NCBI RefSeq assembly: GCF_000172075.1
Contig: NZ_ABIC01000008.1
Coordinates: forward strand, 1-64,000
Length of the DNA stretch: 64,000 nt
Direction of reading: 5' to 3'
Source: Shewanella benthica KT99
Lineage (GTDB): Bacteria > Pseudomonadota > Gammaproteobacteria > Enterobacterales > Shewanellaceae
Program-made: the position numbers and the translations under genes
The notes under the pieces: generated by a model
Told to the model about the DNA's origin: nothing
Seen by the model: the letters and a program-made list of their open reading frames with translations, nothing else
Database searches by the model: none
Shown here: positions 19,762 through 30,486 of the stretch, one piece after another
Layout of the letters: every line of letters begins with the position of its first letter
Numbering within the stretch: position 1 is the first letter of the stretch

Positions 19762-20739
19762 TCAGCTTGCTTCTAGATATTTACAGCACCGAGAGAAATG
19801 CCTTCGTCGCTTCTCAAGATGTTCACAATAACTGGTGAGTTCTTGCAAGGTTCCTACTGGGCCATGAAATATTTTGCCAAAATCTCTCGTTATTTTTATC
19901 CAATTGTCTGCGGAAATATTCAGTCTGGTTAATATTTTAGCTGCATTATCAGAGATAGCCCCTCGCTTATCATCACGAATGATTCTACCTGTTCCATCGA
20001 CCAGCTCTAGATAATCTTTGAGTGAGAAATTGATGCCTTTAGCTTGGTTCCGTTGCTCATTTCCAATAAAGGACAGTAGCTTTGTCGGTTGCTTACCCTT
20101 TAATGCAGCTTTCACTCGTAGCTGAAGGCTGGTGTAGTCTGAACTTTCAGGTGTTTTGGCCATCTTTGCGCGTATGGGATTGAGCTCAACATAAGCCATA
20201 CAGGCTAGCACTGCGGCTTCATCGAGCAGGGCTTGTGACTTGAACCGACCTTCCCAGAAATGCCCTGTACAGTTATCTTCGATATTGGCTTTTCTGGCTA
20301 TTGGCTCATTGAGACAGCGCATAAACCAGGAGATATCACTCAGTCGACTGCGGTATTGGGCTATTGAATGCTTTAGCGCATTAATTTCAAAACTTTCTAC
20401 AATCTCACCTTTTGTAAATTTCTGAGTGATTTCAGTTCCTTTGAACTGTTGATGCCAATGCTCTACGACCTCTCTATCTGTCCAGTCATTAACAAGCTCA
20501 ATATCAATATGAAGTACAAGGTGTAGGTGATTACTCATGACAGCATAAGCCACCACATCAATGGCAAACATTTCAGCTAAATTGAATATCTGTTCTTCTA
20601 TCCAACCGCGTCTATGATCATAAGATTTCCCTGTAAAATCATCTACTCCCGTAAGGTGGGCGCGTCTAACGGTTCTACTGCAGCAGTGGTAGAATGAAGT
20701 GTCTTCAATACTCACTTGGGTACTTCTTGGGCGGGGCAT
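19762..20739 (-). CDS. REP-associated tyrosine transposase (RAYT)
   Basis: 325-residue Y1 transposase-like protein related to IS200 TnpA. The HUH motif HLHLVLHID lies in YAVMSNHLHLVLHID; the catalytic Tyr is probably in the following helix region (IAQYRSRLSDISWFM). The segment GHFWEGRFKSQALLDE and ACMAYVELNPIRA are hallmarks of the RAYT/TnpA_REP group. Such proteins are usually single chromosomal genes that mobilise REP palindromes. A palindrome of matching type lies about 120 bases upstream of the start (20857-20887), and two more occur in the window. Confidence 0.88.
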   Translation of the reverse strand: MPRPRSTQVSIEDTSFYHCCSRTVRRAHLTGVDDFTGKSYDHRRGWIEEQIFNLAEMFAIDVVAYAVMSNHLHLVLHIDIELVNDWTDREVVEHWHQQFKGTEITQKFTKGEIVESFEINALKHSIAQYRSRLSDISWFMRCLNEPIARKANIEDNCTGHFWEGRFKSQALLDEAAVLACMAYVELNPIRAKMAKTPESSDYTSLQLRVKAALKGKQPTKLLSFIGNEQRNQAKGINFSLKDYLELVDGTGRIIRDDKRGAISDNAAKILTRLNISADNWIKITRDFGKIFHGPVGTLQELTSYCEHLEKRRRHFSRCCKYLEAS

Positions 20740-20856
20740 AGCAAGCTCCTACTGAGGCTCATCATTAAAGCTTAGTCGGAGGAATGTAAGTATGCCATTA
20801 ACTATGGCTGGCTTAATTTAAAATAGTATTCAATCTAGCCCTAACTCCAAGTACCA

Positions 20857-20887
20857 GATTCCCGCCCACAAGCATTGCGGGAATGAC
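20857..20887 (+). repeat. REP-like palindrome, copy 1
   Basis: GATTCCCGC and GCGGGAAT frame the loop CCACAAGCATT, followed by GAC. The layout GATTCCnGCC-AAGCAT-GGAATGAC is shared with copies at 38337 and 48147 (both in the opposite orientation). This copy sits next to the RAYT gene. The rest of 20740-21030 holds no gene. Confidence 0.6.
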
Positions 20888-21030
20888 AAGTATTAGGACA
20901 TAAACTCAGTGCAGGTGATAGGTCACATTGCAGGGATGACCTTCAAACACACTCCCAATACCAGCTCAGCCAGAAGCTAAATCAGAAAATGTAGTAAAAC
21001 TTCATTCGAAGGCCTCAAATTCCCTATACC

Positions 21031-21060
21031 AAAAAAGCCAGTTAACATGAATTAACTGGC
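21031..21060 (-). terminator. Terminator of der
   Basis: GCCAGTTAA and TTAACTGGC form a perfect 9-bp stem. On the minus strand it is followed by TTTTTT, 50 bases past the der stop codon. Confidence 0.88.
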
Positions 21061-21109
21061 CTCTATCGATAAAACAAGATCCCAAGAACTATAACCTAGT
21101 TCCTAAAAG

Positions 21110-22588
21110 CTATTTGTTATCTTTATCTTTATCTCTGATGTGAGTCATCATGCGCTTGCGGCGGCGCTCCTGACTCACGGTAAGCCTCTTAGTGTGCAAG
21201 CCTTCAAACGGGTTAGCACCGTCCTGGAAGCGCACCTGGATAGGCGTACCCATGACTTTAAGCGAACGACGGTAGTAGTTCATCATGTAACGCTTGTAGG
21301 AGTCAGGAAGCTTCTTAACCTGATTACCATGGATCACCACGATTGGTGGGTTGTAACCACCGGCATGGGCATATTTAAGCTTAACACGGCGACCATTCAC
21401 CAAAGGTGGCTGATGATCGTCTTGCGCCATCTGCATGATGCGTGTCAGCATAGACGTACTTACGCGGCGCGTAGCACTGTCATAGGCTTCTTCTACCGAC
21501 TCATACAAGTGACCAACACCTGTACCATGCAGTGCTGAGATGAAGTGAATGCGAGCGAAGTCGATGAAGCCTAAGCGACGATCCAGTTCACTCTTAACTC
21601 TGTCTTTAATTTCTTGATCGATGCCATCCCACTTGTTGACGGCAATCACCAAGGCGCGACCTGCGTTAAGGGCGAAGCCCAACAAGCCAAGATCTTGCTC
21701 TGTGATGCCTTCACGGGCATCGATGATCAATAGCACCACATTACAGTCTTCGACCGCTTTAAGTGTCTTAATGACAGAGAACTTCTCGACGGTTTCATTG
21801 ACTTTACTGCGGCGACGCACACCGGCAGTATCGATAAGCACGTATTCACGCCCTTCTCGCACCATTGGGATATAAATACTATCTCGAGTGGTTCCCGGCG
21901 AGTCGTACACGACCACACGCTCTTCACCTAAGATGCGGTTAATCAAGGTAGACTTACCCACGTTGGGCTTACCAATAATCGCCAGTTTGATAGGCAGGTC
22001 CTGAAGACGCTTCTGCTCGGCTTCGGCTTCCTCTTCGCTGTATTCTCTCTCTTCAACCTCTATATCGCCCTCACCATCGCGATGCAGGCCGAGCGCCTCG
22101 GCATAGGGTGCCAGCGCGTATTCGATCATGTTGGTGACACCGCGTCCCTGTGATGCCGCCATCTGATAGACCTCACCCAGACCTAAGGCCCAAAACTCGG
22201 CACAAGCAGAGTCGGCATCGATACCATCAATCTTGTTGGCTACCACAAAAGTGGTCTTATCACGTCGACGAAGATGCTCGGCAATCGCATGGTCGGCTGC
22301 GGTTAAGCCCGCTCTGGCATCGGTCAGAAACAGCACCACATCGGCTTCTTCAATCGCTGCTAAGGACTGTTGGGCCATATGAACTTCTATGCCCTCTTCG
22401 GTACCATCGATACCACCGGTATCGACTACGATAAACTCATAACCTGATAGGGAGGCGCGACCATACTTACGATCCCGAGTTAGCCCTGGAAAATCGGCAA
22501 CCAAAGCATCTCTGGTGCGGGTAAGGCGATTAAATAGGGTCGACTTACCGACATTGGGTCGCCCAACAAGGGCCACAACTGGAATCAT
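21110..22588 (-). CDS. der: Ribosome biogenesis GTPase Der (EngA)
   Basis: 492 residues with two tandem GTPase domains, the defining feature of EngA. G1 motifs are [14 protein letters not shown] near residue 8 and [14 protein letters not shown] near residue 204. DTGG and DTAG are the G3 motifs, and NKID and NKWD the G4 motifs. A C-terminal KH-like domain ends with the basic tail. It assists 50S subunit maturation. The ATG at 22588 has a GAGG ribosome site 8 bases upstream and gives the standard start [10 protein letters not shown]. It follows bamB on the same strand with a terminator between. Confidence 0.97.
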   Translation of the reverse strand: MIPVVALVGRPNVGKSTLFNRLTRTRDALVADFPGLTRDRKYGRASLSGYEFIVVDTGGIDGTEEGIEVHMAQQSLAAIEEADVVLFLTDARAGLTAADHAIAEHLRRRDKTTFVVANKIDGIDADSACAEFWALGLGEVYQMAASQGRGVTNMIEYALAPYAEALGLHRDGEGDIEVEEREYSEEEAEAEQKRLQDLPIKLAIIGKPNVGKSTLINRILGEERVVVYDSPGTTRDSIYIPMVREGREYVLIDTAGVRRRSKVNETVEKFSVIKTLKAVEDCNVVLLIIDAREGITEQDLGLLGFALNAGRALVIAVNKWDGIDQEIKDRVKSELDRRLGFIDFARIHFISALHGTGVGHLYESVEEAYDSATRRVSTSMLTRIMQMAQDDHQPPLVNGRRVKLKYAHAGGYNPPIVVIHGNQVKKLPDSYKRYMMNYYRRSLKVMGTPIQVRFQDGANPFEGLHTKRLTVSQERRRKRMMTHIRDKDKDNK

Positions 22589-22716
22589 TTTTTTTGCCTC
22601 TAATCTACTGTGTTCAAATCTATAAAATATCAATAACTCGGATCTTGTCCTAGTTAAGACTAGCCCAAGCCGATACTACATCTTGTTTATTGTGCTTAAT
22701 ATAAGGTACTTAACAC

Positions 22717-22746
22717 AAAAAGCCCCCAGAACGACGTCCGGGGGCT
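22717..22746 (-). terminator. Terminator of bamB
   Basis: AGCCCCC/GGGGGCT stem with a U tract on the minus strand, lying 20 bases after the bamB stop codon. Confidence 0.85.
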
Positions 22747-22767
22747 AAATATCAATTCAGATAAAGC

Positions 22768-23955
22768 TTACGGAAGCGTTATTCTAGCAATTTTTCCCGC
22801 ACGAGTCTGAACATAAATGCTATCGCCGACAACCAAGGGCTGGCTATACAAGCCAGAACTGTCCACTTCGATGCGTCCAACAAGTGTTCCCGTCGACTTA
22901 TCTATAAAGTGCAGATAACCTTCGAAGTCACCGACAACAAGATAATTTTTAAAGACGGCTGCCGAGGTTAAATTACGATTAGTTAACTCGATATTACTCC
23001 AAGTCTCTAAACCATTTCGTCTATCTACAGAGTAGATGCGACTAAAATCGTCCACCAGGAACAGGTTCACACCTGAATTAGCCAATTCATGGAAACTTGA
23101 GTACTTACGTGACCAAACAACACGTCCCGTCCTCAGCTCCATGGATACCAGGTTGCCATTAAAACTCACAGCATACAGGTTGTCACCTATGATCAAGGGC
23201 TGCATATCTACATCGGCCATACGGGTAAACTCGTTACCCCCTTTTGGCGTGTAGATAGCTTGTTCCCAGGCAGCCTGACCATTATTTTTGATCACCACGG
23301 CAATCTTGCCATCGGCAGTACCGACGAAGAAACCACCGGCTTCATAGGTAGCCGAACCGGTGCCGCGCAAAGTCAAGGTTGGCAGCTTAGACTCATAGGT
23401 CCACAGCTTTTCACCATCTTCGATTTTAAATGCTTCCAGGGTACCTGCGCTGGTGCTGACGACGACAACATCTTCTGCAACCGTTGGAGCCGAGAGTAGC
23501 TCGCCACTGGCCATGCTCAACCACTTAGTCTCACCGGTTTCAGCGTCAAGAGCACCGAGTAGACCACTCTCGCCACCAATAAAGACCATATTTCTCGCGG
23601 CAGTGACTCCGGCCGCTAACTTAGCCCCCTTGTTCTTGGCCAAGATATTATCTTTAAATGCCGAGCTAAAATCCCGACTCCAAACCTTAGCCCCTGTCGC
23701 TGCATCGAATGCAACGACTTGACCATATCTATCAGCAACGAACAGCTTGTCATATCTGGCAGCAGGACGAAGACGGGAATAATAGTCACCGACACCCCTA
23801 CCCACACTCGCACTCCAACTTATTTCAGGAAATACACTGGCTTCTATTTCGGGTAATGGACTTACCGGCTCTTCTTCAACGTCGCTGGATGAACAGGCAG
23901 ATAACAGGCCAATACTCAGACTACATGCGACGAGTGTTTTGCACCAAGACTTCAT
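22768..23955 (-). CDS. bamB: Outer-membrane assembly lipoprotein BamB
   Basis: 395-residue eight-bladed PQQ-type beta-propeller lipoprotein of the BAM complex, which inserts beta-barrel proteins into the outer membrane. The lipobox LLSAC places the lipidated Cys at residue 21. Repeating blade motifs such as FDAATGAKVWS, LDAETGETKWL and IDKSTGTLVGR are visible throughout. It lies between yfgM and der, the conserved order. Confidence 0.96.
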   Translation of the reverse strand: MKSWCKTLVACSLSIGLLSACSSSDVEEEPVSPLPEIEASVFPEISWSASVGRGVGDYYSRLRPAARYDKLFVADRYGQVVAFDAATGAKVWSRDFSSAFKDNILAKNKGAKLAAGVTAARNMVFIGGESGLLGALDAETGETKWLSMASGELLSAPTVAEDVVVVSTSAGTLEAFKIEDGEKLWTYESKLPTLTLRGTGSATYEAGGFFVGTADGKIAVVIKNNGQAAWEQAIYTPKGGNEFTRMADVDMQPLIIGDNLYAVSFNGNLVSMELRTGRVVWSRKYSSFHELANSGVNLFLVDDFSRIYSVDRRNGLETWSNIELTNRNLTSAAVFKNYLVVGDFEGYLHFIDKSTGTLVGRIEVDSSGLYSQPLVVGDSIYVQTRAGKIARITLP

Positions 23956-23964
23956 GGGCGTTCC

Positions 23965-24585
23965 TTATGCCTTATTCAAATTATCTAGCTTCATCTGTAG
24001 CCCAGAGCTTACATTGGTTCCACCGTTTTTAACGGCGGCCTGATAAGCAGCTTTAGCCCGCTTTTCATCCCCTTTACGCACCAGAAAATCACCTTTGAGC
24101 TCGTCTCTCTGTGCCGTAAAGGCAGGATCAGCGACCTGGTCTAACGTCGTGATGGCCGTGGTGATTTGGCCTTGCTCCGCTTGAACGCGAGCTAAGCGCA
24201 TGGTCGCGACCATGACTAAACCTTTATCGGGTGCCGAAGAGACAACACTTTTCAGCGTGGCTTCCGCTTTCTCCAGATCACCGGCTTCAACAGCCGCTTT
24301 CGCCACAATAAGCTCAAGCAGTGACTGATAACCTTTCTGGCTGTGATCTTTGGCAAAATTTTCTGCCGCGGCTAACATACTGGTAGCAGAAATATTGTCG
24401 GCGCTCATCGCCTGGAAAGCTTCAGATGCCGACTCAGCTTGTGCAATCTTGTGATCGGAATAATAGTTCCAGCCAAATAACCCACCCAGACCAACCACGG
24501 CACCTACAACGATAGAGGTGCCATAATCTTTCCAGAACTGTTTGATAGCATCTACTTGTTGTTCTTCTGTGCTATAAATTTCCAC
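23965..24585 (-). CDS. yfgM: Periplasmic chaperone-like TPR protein YfgM
   Basis: 206-residue inner-membrane protein with one N-terminal anchor (TSIVVGAVVGLGGLFGWNYY) and a periplasmic TPR domain. In E. coli YfgM associates with PpiD and the Sec translocon. The start is GTG at 24585 with a strong AGGAAG ribosome site. It lies between hisS (14 bp) and bamB (10 bp), so the three genes are probably co-transcribed. Confidence 0.9.
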   Translation of the reverse strand: MEIYSTEEQQVDAIKQFWKDYGTSIVVGAVVGLGGLFGWNYYSDHKIAQAESASEAFQAMSADNISATSMLAAAENFAKDHSQKGYQSLLELIVAKAAVEAGDLEKAEATLKSVVSSAPDKGLVMVATMRLARVQAEQGQITTAITTLDQVADPAFTAQRDELKGDFLVRKGDEKRAKAAYQAAVKNGGTNVSSGLQMKLDNLNKA

Positions 24586-24598
24586 GTGTTCTTCCTCT

Positions 24599-25873
24599 TT
24601 AAATCAGTTCTGCGATATAAGCTGCCAATCCATCACGGGCAACTAATGCTTGTTCTTTCTTCTCACGCAGGTATTTAACCGCGACCTGGTTACTGGCCAA
24701 TTCATCTTCACCAATAATTAAGGCGATGAGTGCACCACTCTTATCTGCGCGTTTCATCTGTTTCTTGAAATTTCCACCACCACAATGGCTCATCACTCTC
24801 AAGCCAGGTAACTCGCGGCGAAGAGCCTGAGCAATTTTAATCGCTGCAACTTTACTCGCATCGCCCATGGCGGTGACATACACATCGACAGTAGCCGGAA
24901 TATCATCAGTCAACTCAAGCGTCTCTAGCATCAAGACGATACGCTCCAGCCCCATAGCGAAACCGACCGCTGGTGTGTTCTTACCACCTAACTGTTCGAC
25001 CAGTCCATCATAACGACCGCCGGCGAGGACGGTGCCCTGAGAACCCAAACTTGTGGTAACCCACTCAAAAACAGTGCGATTATAATAATCTAAACCACGA
25101 ACCAGACGTGGATTAATGACGTATTTGATACCAACCGCGTCTAAGAGTTCACATAAATGTGAAAAATGTGCACGAGTTTCTTCGCCAAGGTAATCCATCA
25201 ACTCAGGGGCGTCGACCAAAAGAGCTTGTACCTCTGGGTTCTTAGTATCCAGCACACGCAGAGGATTGGTGTACATACGACGCTGACTTTCTTCATCCAG
25301 CTGCTCTTTAAACGGCTCAAGATAAGCAATAAGCGCTTCACGATAGGCGGCGCGCTCGGCAGGGTCGCCTAAGGTATTAAGCTCCAGAGTCACATGGTCT
25401 GAGATACCTAACTTTTCCCATAGGCGGGCCGAAAGCATCAGCACTTCGGCATCGACATCCGCAGTGCCTATGCCATAAACTTCAACACCAAACTGATTAA
25501 ATTGACGGTAACGCCCCTTCTGCGGTCGCTCATGCCTAAACATAGGACCCATATACCAGAGGCGTTGCTCTTGGTTATAGAGTAAACCGTGTTGATTACC
25601 CGCACGCACAGTAGATGCTGTACCTTCTGGGCGTAGGGTCAAGCTATCACCGTTCCTGTCATCGAAGGTATACATCTCTTTTTCGACAATATCGGTGACT
25701 TCACCAATCGAACGTTTGAAAAGATCTGTACTCTCTACGATTGGAGTACGGATCTCACTATAACCATAGGCACTCACGGTTTCACGGAGTACGGTTTCTA
25801 GTTTTTGCCATAGAGGGCTTTGGGTAGGCAGAATGTCGTTCATTCCGCGAATCGCTTGGATCTGTTTTGCCAC
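24599..25873 (-). CDS. hisS: Histidyl-tRNA synthetase
   Basis: 424-residue class II aminoacyl-tRNA synthetase, the normal length. Motif 2 appears in [20 protein letters not shown], the histidine-binding signature in [15 protein letters not shown], and motif 3 in [13 protein letters not shown]-terminal anticodon-binding domain follows. The start is GTG at 25873, giving [17 protein letters not shown] terminator-like hairpin ends only about 32 bases upstream of this start, so the leader may be regulated. Confidence 0.96.
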   Translation of the reverse strand: MAKQIQAIRGMNDILPTQSPLWQKLETVLRETVSAYGYSEIRTPIVESTDLFKRSIGEVTDIVEKEMYTFDDRNGDSLTLRPEGTASTVRAGNQHGLLYNQEQRLWYMGPMFRHERPQKGRYRQFNQFGVEVYGIGTADVDAEVLMLSARLWEKLGISDHVTLELNTLGDPAERAAYREALIAYLEPFKEQLDEESQRRMYTNPLRVLDTKNPEVQALLVDAPELMDYLGEETRAHFSHLCELLDAVGIKYVINPRLVRGLDYYNRTVFEWVTTSLGSQGTVLAGGRYDGLVEQLGGKNTPAVGFAMGLERIVLMLETLELTDDIPATVDVYVTAMGDASKVAAIKIAQALRRELPGLRVMSHCGGGNFKKQMKRADKSGALIALIIGEDELASNQVAVKYLREKKEQALVARDGLAAYIAELI

Positions 25874-25904
25874 GATATAGACTCGTCCGATTTAGCTATA
25901 AAAA

Positions 25905-25936
25905 TTAAAAACGCCCCGCAGTATATCCTGCAGGGC
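25905..25936 (-). terminator. Terminator or attenuator between ispG and hisS
   Basis: On the minus strand GCCCTGCAG pairs with CTGCGGGGC (one G-U pair), followed by GTTTTTAATTTTT. It lies 100 bases after the ispG stop and about 30 bases before the hisS start. That leaves no room for a separate hisS promoter downstream of it, so read-through or attenuation control of hisS is likely. Confidence 0.7.
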
Positions 25937-26033
25937 AGGTATTCTCAAACTCAAAACTGTTAATTTGCCAACTGTTCGAAACAAAAAGGCAGACTCATGA
26001 ATAAACCATGCTGAATCCGCCTAATGGGAGAAC

Positions 26034-27149
26034 TTATTTGCTGAGATCTTTGGCTGGAATTCTCGCGTCGATCATCGCGGCTTTGGCTCTAATCTTGGCT
26101 TCCAGTGAATCGACTATGTTGTCATTATCGAAACGCTCTTTCTGTCTGACACCATCATCGAAATAACCACTCTTGCGATGGCCGCCTGTCAGGCCTATGT
26201 GCGATACCAGAGCTTCACCGGGACCGTTTACCACACAACCTATGATAGAGACATCCATAGGCGTAACAATATCTTCTAAACGTCGCTCGAGCTCATTGAC
26301 TGTGGAGATCACATCGAACTCTTGACGCGAGCATGATGGACACGCGATGAAGTTGATACCACGGGAACGAATTCGCAACGATTTTAAGATATCGAAACCG
26401 ACCTTGATCTCTTCGATAGGATCGGCGGCCAATGAAATACGTAAGGTATCACCTATGCCTTCGGCTAACAGCATGCCCAAACCAACGGCTGACTTGACTG
26501 AACCCGCTCTGGCGCCACCGGCTTCGGTGATCCCCAGATGCAGAGGTTGTACAATTTGTTTTGCTAGCAAGCGATAGGCTTCGACGGCTAAGAATACATC
26601 GGAGGCTTTTACACTGACTTTAAACTGATCGAAATTGAGTCTATCTAAGATGTCTACATGGCGCATGGCGGATTCGAGTAAGGCTGCCGGCGTCGGCTCC
26701 TTGTATTTATCCATCAAGTCTTTTTCTAACGAGCCGCCATTGATACCGATGCGGATAGGAATATTCTTGTCCCGTGCACATTCGACAACGCTGCGAATTC
26801 GCGCTTCGTTACCGATATTGCCCGGATTAATACGCAGACAATCTACACCATATTCGGCCACCTGAAGCGCGATACGGTAATCGAAATGAATATCGGCAAT
26901 CAAAGGAATATGGGTCTGCTGTTTAATCAACTTAAACGCTTCGGCGGCATCCATGGTAGGAACAGAAACACGCACAATATCGGCACCGACTTTTTCAAGC
27001 GCATTGATCTGGGCTACTGTGGCGGCCACGTCGGTCGTACGGGTATTGGTCATCGATTGAACGGCAATCGGAGCACCATCACCTATGGGCACATCTCCAA
27101 CATAGATACGGGTAGAGGCACGTCTTTTGATCGGGTTTTCGTTGTACAT
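26034..27149 (-). CDS. ispG: 4-hydroxy-3-methylbut-2-enyl diphosphate synthase
   Basis: 371-residue iron-sulfur enzyme of the MEP isoprenoid pathway, converting MEcPP to HMBPP. The 4Fe-4S ligands are in [13 protein letters not shown] and [12 protein letters not shown]. The TIM-barrel part begins [16 protein letters not shown]. The ATG at 27149 gives the family N-terminus [10 protein letters not shown]; the frame is open ten codons further. It lies downstream of the rodZ remnant. Confidence 0.96.
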   Translation of the reverse strand: MYNENPIKRRASTRIYVGDVPIGDGAPIAVQSMTNTRTTDVAATVAQINALEKVGADIVRVSVPTMDAAEAFKLIKQQTHIPLIADIHFDYRIALQVAEYGVDCLRINPGNIGNEARIRSVVECARDKNIPIRIGINGGSLEKDLMDKYKEPTPAALLESAMRHVDILDRLNFDQFKVSVKASDVFLAVEAYRLLAKQIVQPLHLGITEAGGARAGSVKSAVGLGMLLAEGIGDTLRISLAADPIEEIKVGFDILKSLRIRSRGINFIACPSCSRQEFDVISTVNELERRLEDIVTPMDVSIIGCVVNGPGEALVSHIGLTGGHRKSGYFDDGVRQKERFDNDNIVDSLEAKIRAKAAMIDARIPAKDLSK

Positions 27150-27270
27150 CTTATTTACTCTATATGCTGTTTGCCCCATGCAAGGGCAAGTTTAGCTCTA
27201 ATCATTAGAGCGAAATTCATCAGACTACACTGATGAGTTTCAATTTATTACGTCTATACGCGAATACTGC

Positions 27271-28255
27271 TCAGCCAACTGAAGGAAGGGTTAATCGTGC
27301 CACTCGCCCACTGGGATAGTCCCTAAGGCTTACGGCTTCACCGTTAAGTTCAATGCTCACAGCCTGTGGCGCGCCTAAGGTTAATTTAAATGGCGCTTCA
27401 CCAGCAACATTAAGCTGACTGCCCGCTTTTTTAAGATCGTTGATCAATATGTTACCTGCCGCATCGGTGACCTTGATCCAGCAATCGGCAGACAAGCTCA
27501 AGGCGAGTGTGGATTGTCCTATTGACTGAATGCTTGGCTTCGCGAGTGCCTGAGTGTTAATTTTAGTTTCGGTCTCATTCATCGATGAGCCCGATTCGTC
27601 ATTCGGTGCGGAAACTAGCGCAGACTTGCTCTCTTTACTTTCCAAACCCGATGCTGCTAATGAAGCCACATCATGAGTTAAACTTTCGATGCCTGTATTG
27701 GCGTTACTGCTACCCGAGTCAAAATTGCTAGCCGCATCATAATCACTGGAAATGCTACCGGGCTCGTTCAGTGAGGCGGCAATCTCTTCTGCGGTAGGCT
27801 GAGAAAAGTCGATGGATGACAATGTATCCGATTTCTGCACCCACCAAAGCACTAACAAAGCCAGTAGAATGAAGGCAATCAAGTAAGTGACTAACGTCAA
27901 CCTGCCATCACGTGCCTGCCGGGTCGTCTTACGGGAAAAACTCTGCATCTGTGGATCTGGAGCTCGGGGGACTTGTTTGACTAAGCAGCGCTGAATAGCC
28001 TTTTCATCGGCTTGAACGATGCGAGCAAAATTCTTTACATAACCTTTAACATAGGTGGAATAGGCTATCTGGTCAAAATATCAGCTTCAATATCCTCGAT
28101 GATACAGGGCCTCAATGTAACTGCCCGCGATATCGGCGACACTGGCTCCCATCTTTTCACGGGATGTCTAACAGTGACCCTATCGTTTCGCTATCGGGTT
28201 TGTCTTGGTGAGTATCTGCTTCATCCTTTAGCATATCGATTTGTTTATTTGTCAT
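27271..28255 (-). pseudogene. rodZ: RodZ with frameshifts in the N-terminal domain
   Basis: RodZ is a membrane cytoskeletal adaptor that links MreB to the elongation machinery. The ATG at 28255 overlaps the pilW stop (TAATG), as usual, and reads MTNKQIDMLKDEAD then stops after GSLLDIP. The helix-turn-helix pieces REKMGASVADIAG, LRPCIIEDIEAD and FDQIAYSTYVKGYVKNFARI are all present but in different frames, so at least three indels are needed. From DQIAYSTY onward the frame is intact, including the transmembrane helix (LVTYLIAFILLALLVLWWV) and the C-terminal beta domain. An internal start at 27948 would give only the membrane and periplasmic part, without the MreB-binding domain. Confidence 0.85.
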
Positions 28256-29043
28256 TATTGCATACTGGCTCGATACTGTTTGGCTTCGACCGATGCGGGA
28301 AATTTGGCTAGCAGTAGTATACCAAACTGCCTTACTGCATCAGGATCATCTAAGCCTCGCTCAATGGTTATTCCTAACGTCAAACTCTCGACTGATTCTG
28401 CAATGACTCTGTGGTAACGAGCAAGTTGAGCACGTGCTTCGATATAATCGCCGCTATCGACGTCGATCTCGGTTAATTCAATCAAAGACACTCGTCTTCT
28501 AGGGTCATACTTTAGCGCTACAGTAAAATATTTTTGCGCTTTTTCTAGGTTTCCCGCCTTGCGGCTACAGATGCCTAAATTTTCATAGCTAGCCGCGGCG
28601 CGAGTATACAGAGGCAGCTTGATCGCCTTAAGAAACACCTTCTCGGATTCCGCATACTTTTTCTGCTGACAGAGAAACACGCCGAAATTATTCATGCCAT
28701 CGCCAGTCGCATCACTACTATTGATGGACTTGCGATAATAAGTCTCGGCAAGATCCAACTCGCCTACCGTCTGATAGTAATATGCCATAGAGACATTGAC
28801 GGCTTCTATATTCGGCGCAAATTTAATCGCTTTATTTAAATTAAACTTAGCTTGGGCGCTGTTGCCTCTCTGTAGATACCTGAGCCCGAGTTGTGCCCGC
28901 TGTTTGGCGGCCGAAACATTATCAAAAACTCTCTCGACTACAGGGATATCAGTACCGGTATACACTCGCTCAGACACACACCCAGTCAATAGACTTGAGG
29001 ACAAGATAAGTAATGGGGTAAATCTTAGCAATCCTTGTATCAT
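28255..29043 (-). CDS. pilW: Type IV pilus assembly lipoprotein PilW/PilF
   Basis: 262-residue TPR lipoprotein that helps the PilQ secretin reach and multimerise in the outer membrane. The lipobox LLTGC places the Cys at residue 22. Several TPR units are visible, for example AQLGLRYLQRGNSAQAKFNL, YYYQTVGELDLAETYYRKSI, and LGICSRKAGNLEKAQKYFT. The stop codon overlaps the rodZ start. It lies downstream of rlmN, which is the conserved rlmN-pilW-rodZ-ispG order. Confidence 0.92.
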   Translation of the reverse strand: MIQGLLRFTPLLILSSSLLTGCVSERVYTGTDIPVVERVFDNVSAAKQRAQLGLRYLQRGNSAQAKFNLNKAIKFAPNIEAVNVSMAYYYQTVGELDLAETYYRKSINSSDATGDGMNNFGVFLCQQKKYAESEKVFLKAIKLPLYTRAAASYENLGICSRKAGNLEKAQKYFTVALKYDPRRRVSLIELTEIDVDSGDYIEARAQLARYHRVIAESVESLTLGITIERGLDDPDAVRQFGILLLAKFPASVEAKQYRASMQ

Positions 29044-29074
29044 TGTAATGATATCTACCTAAATATTCAGAGAG

Positions 29075-30196
29075 TTAGTTTATTGTGACTGATATTTGAT
29101 TCTCTTGCATGCGTTTTTTCGCTAAACGCTTGGTTCTGTCTCTAATATCGCCTGCTAACTGGCCACAAGCTGCATCGATATCCTCTCCTCGGGTCTTTCT
29201 CACTATGACTGTGAAGCCATATTCCATCAAGACTTTAGAGAAACGATCGATACGTGAATTAGAAGAGCGACCGTAGGGAGAACCTGGATAAGGATTAAAT
29301 GGAATTAAATTAATCTTACACGGGGTGTCTTTCATCAGTTTAGCCAACTCATGAGCCTGATCTGTGCTGTCATTGATGTGATCTAACATCACATACTCAA
29401 CAGTCACACGACCTCGGTTAGCATTGGACTTGGCAATATAGCGACGAATACTGGCTAAGAACTCCTGCAGAGGATACTTCTTATTCACCGGGACTAAGAC
29501 ATCACGTAATTCATCATTGGCAGCATGAATACTCACGGCTAAGGCTACATCAATGGCATCACCAAGCTTATCCAGGGCCGGAACAACCCCCGAAGTCGAC
29601 AGGGTCACGCGCCGCTTTGACAAGCTGAAGCCGAAATCATCTAACATGATATCCATAGCCGGGATCACATTTTTAAGATTTAACAGGGGTTCGCCCATGC
29701 CCATCATGACAACGTTAGTGATCGGGCGTTCGCCAGTTTTTTTGATGAAGCCGATAAAATCGGCGACACGCCACACTTGACCGATGATTTCGGAGACAGT
29801 CAGATTACGGTTGAAACCTTGTTGGGCCGTCGAGCAGAAGGTGCACTCGAGCGCACAGCCTACCTGGGAAGACACACAAAGTGTGGCTCTATCGCCTTCG
29901 GGGATGTACACGGTCTCAACTTCCTGACCATCACCCACATTAATGGAAAATTTAATCGTGCCATCTGCTGACTTCTGATAACTGGAAATTTCAGGCGCTT
30001 TAATTTCACAACTCGCGGCAAGTTTAGCCCGTAATACCTTATTAATATTAGTCATAACTTCGAAGTCACTGACGCCAAAATGATAAATCCACTTCATCAG
30101 CTGATCCGCACGGAACGGCTTTTCACCCATATCGGTGAATAAGGCTCGCAGTCCTTTACGATCCAGATCCAATAAATTGATCTTCTTTTCACTCAT
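29075..30196 (-). CDS. rlmN: Dual-specificity 23S rRNA/tRNA methyltransferase RlmN
   Basis: 373-residue radical SAM enzyme that methylates A2503 of 23S rRNA and A37 of some tRNAs. The CX3CX2C cluster motif is in [28 protein letters not shown] is the SAM-binding GEP region. The conserved methyl-accepting C-terminal Cys is in [11 protein letters not shown]. The ATG at 30196 ([20 protein letters not shown]) is preferred over an in-frame start six codons earlier. Confidence 0.96.
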   Translation of the reverse strand: MSEKKINLLDLDRKGLRALFTDMGEKPFRADQLMKWIYHFGVSDFEVMTNINKVLRAKLAASCEIKAPEISSYQKSADGTIKFSINVGDGQEVETVYIPEGDRATLCVSSQVGCALECTFCSTAQQGFNRNLTVSEIIGQVWRVADFIGFIKKTGERPITNVVMMGMGEPLLNLKNVIPAMDIMLDDFGFSLSKRRVTLSTSGVVPALDKLGDAIDVALAVSIHAANDELRDVLVPVNKKYPLQEFLASIRRYIAKSNANRGRVTVEYVMLDHINDSTDQAHELAKLMKDTPCKINLIPFNPYPGSPYGRSSNSRIDRFSKVLMEYGFTVIVRKTRGEDIDAACGQLAGDIRDRTKRLAKKRMQENQISVTIN

Positions 30197-30486
30197 TTTG
30201 ACTAACCTCAACACTTAACTGTTCTAATACCTGCCACAGGGCGGCGAATTATACAGATTTGTGCGTATATTAGCTAGTCATCCACACTTCTTTCAGTTTA
30301 AATTCGCGGTACTATTTTACCCTGTTGTCGGCTAACCCAAGTTCACATTAGTAAGCAATTAGCTAAGCGCTGGCTAGATCATCGCTAAATTTTAACTTCC
30401 ATGGGACATTGGTTAATCTTGAAGTGGTTGCGGGTTATGATAGAATTCACTTGGGCTAATATCGGTCCGTCAATGTAATACCCTAA

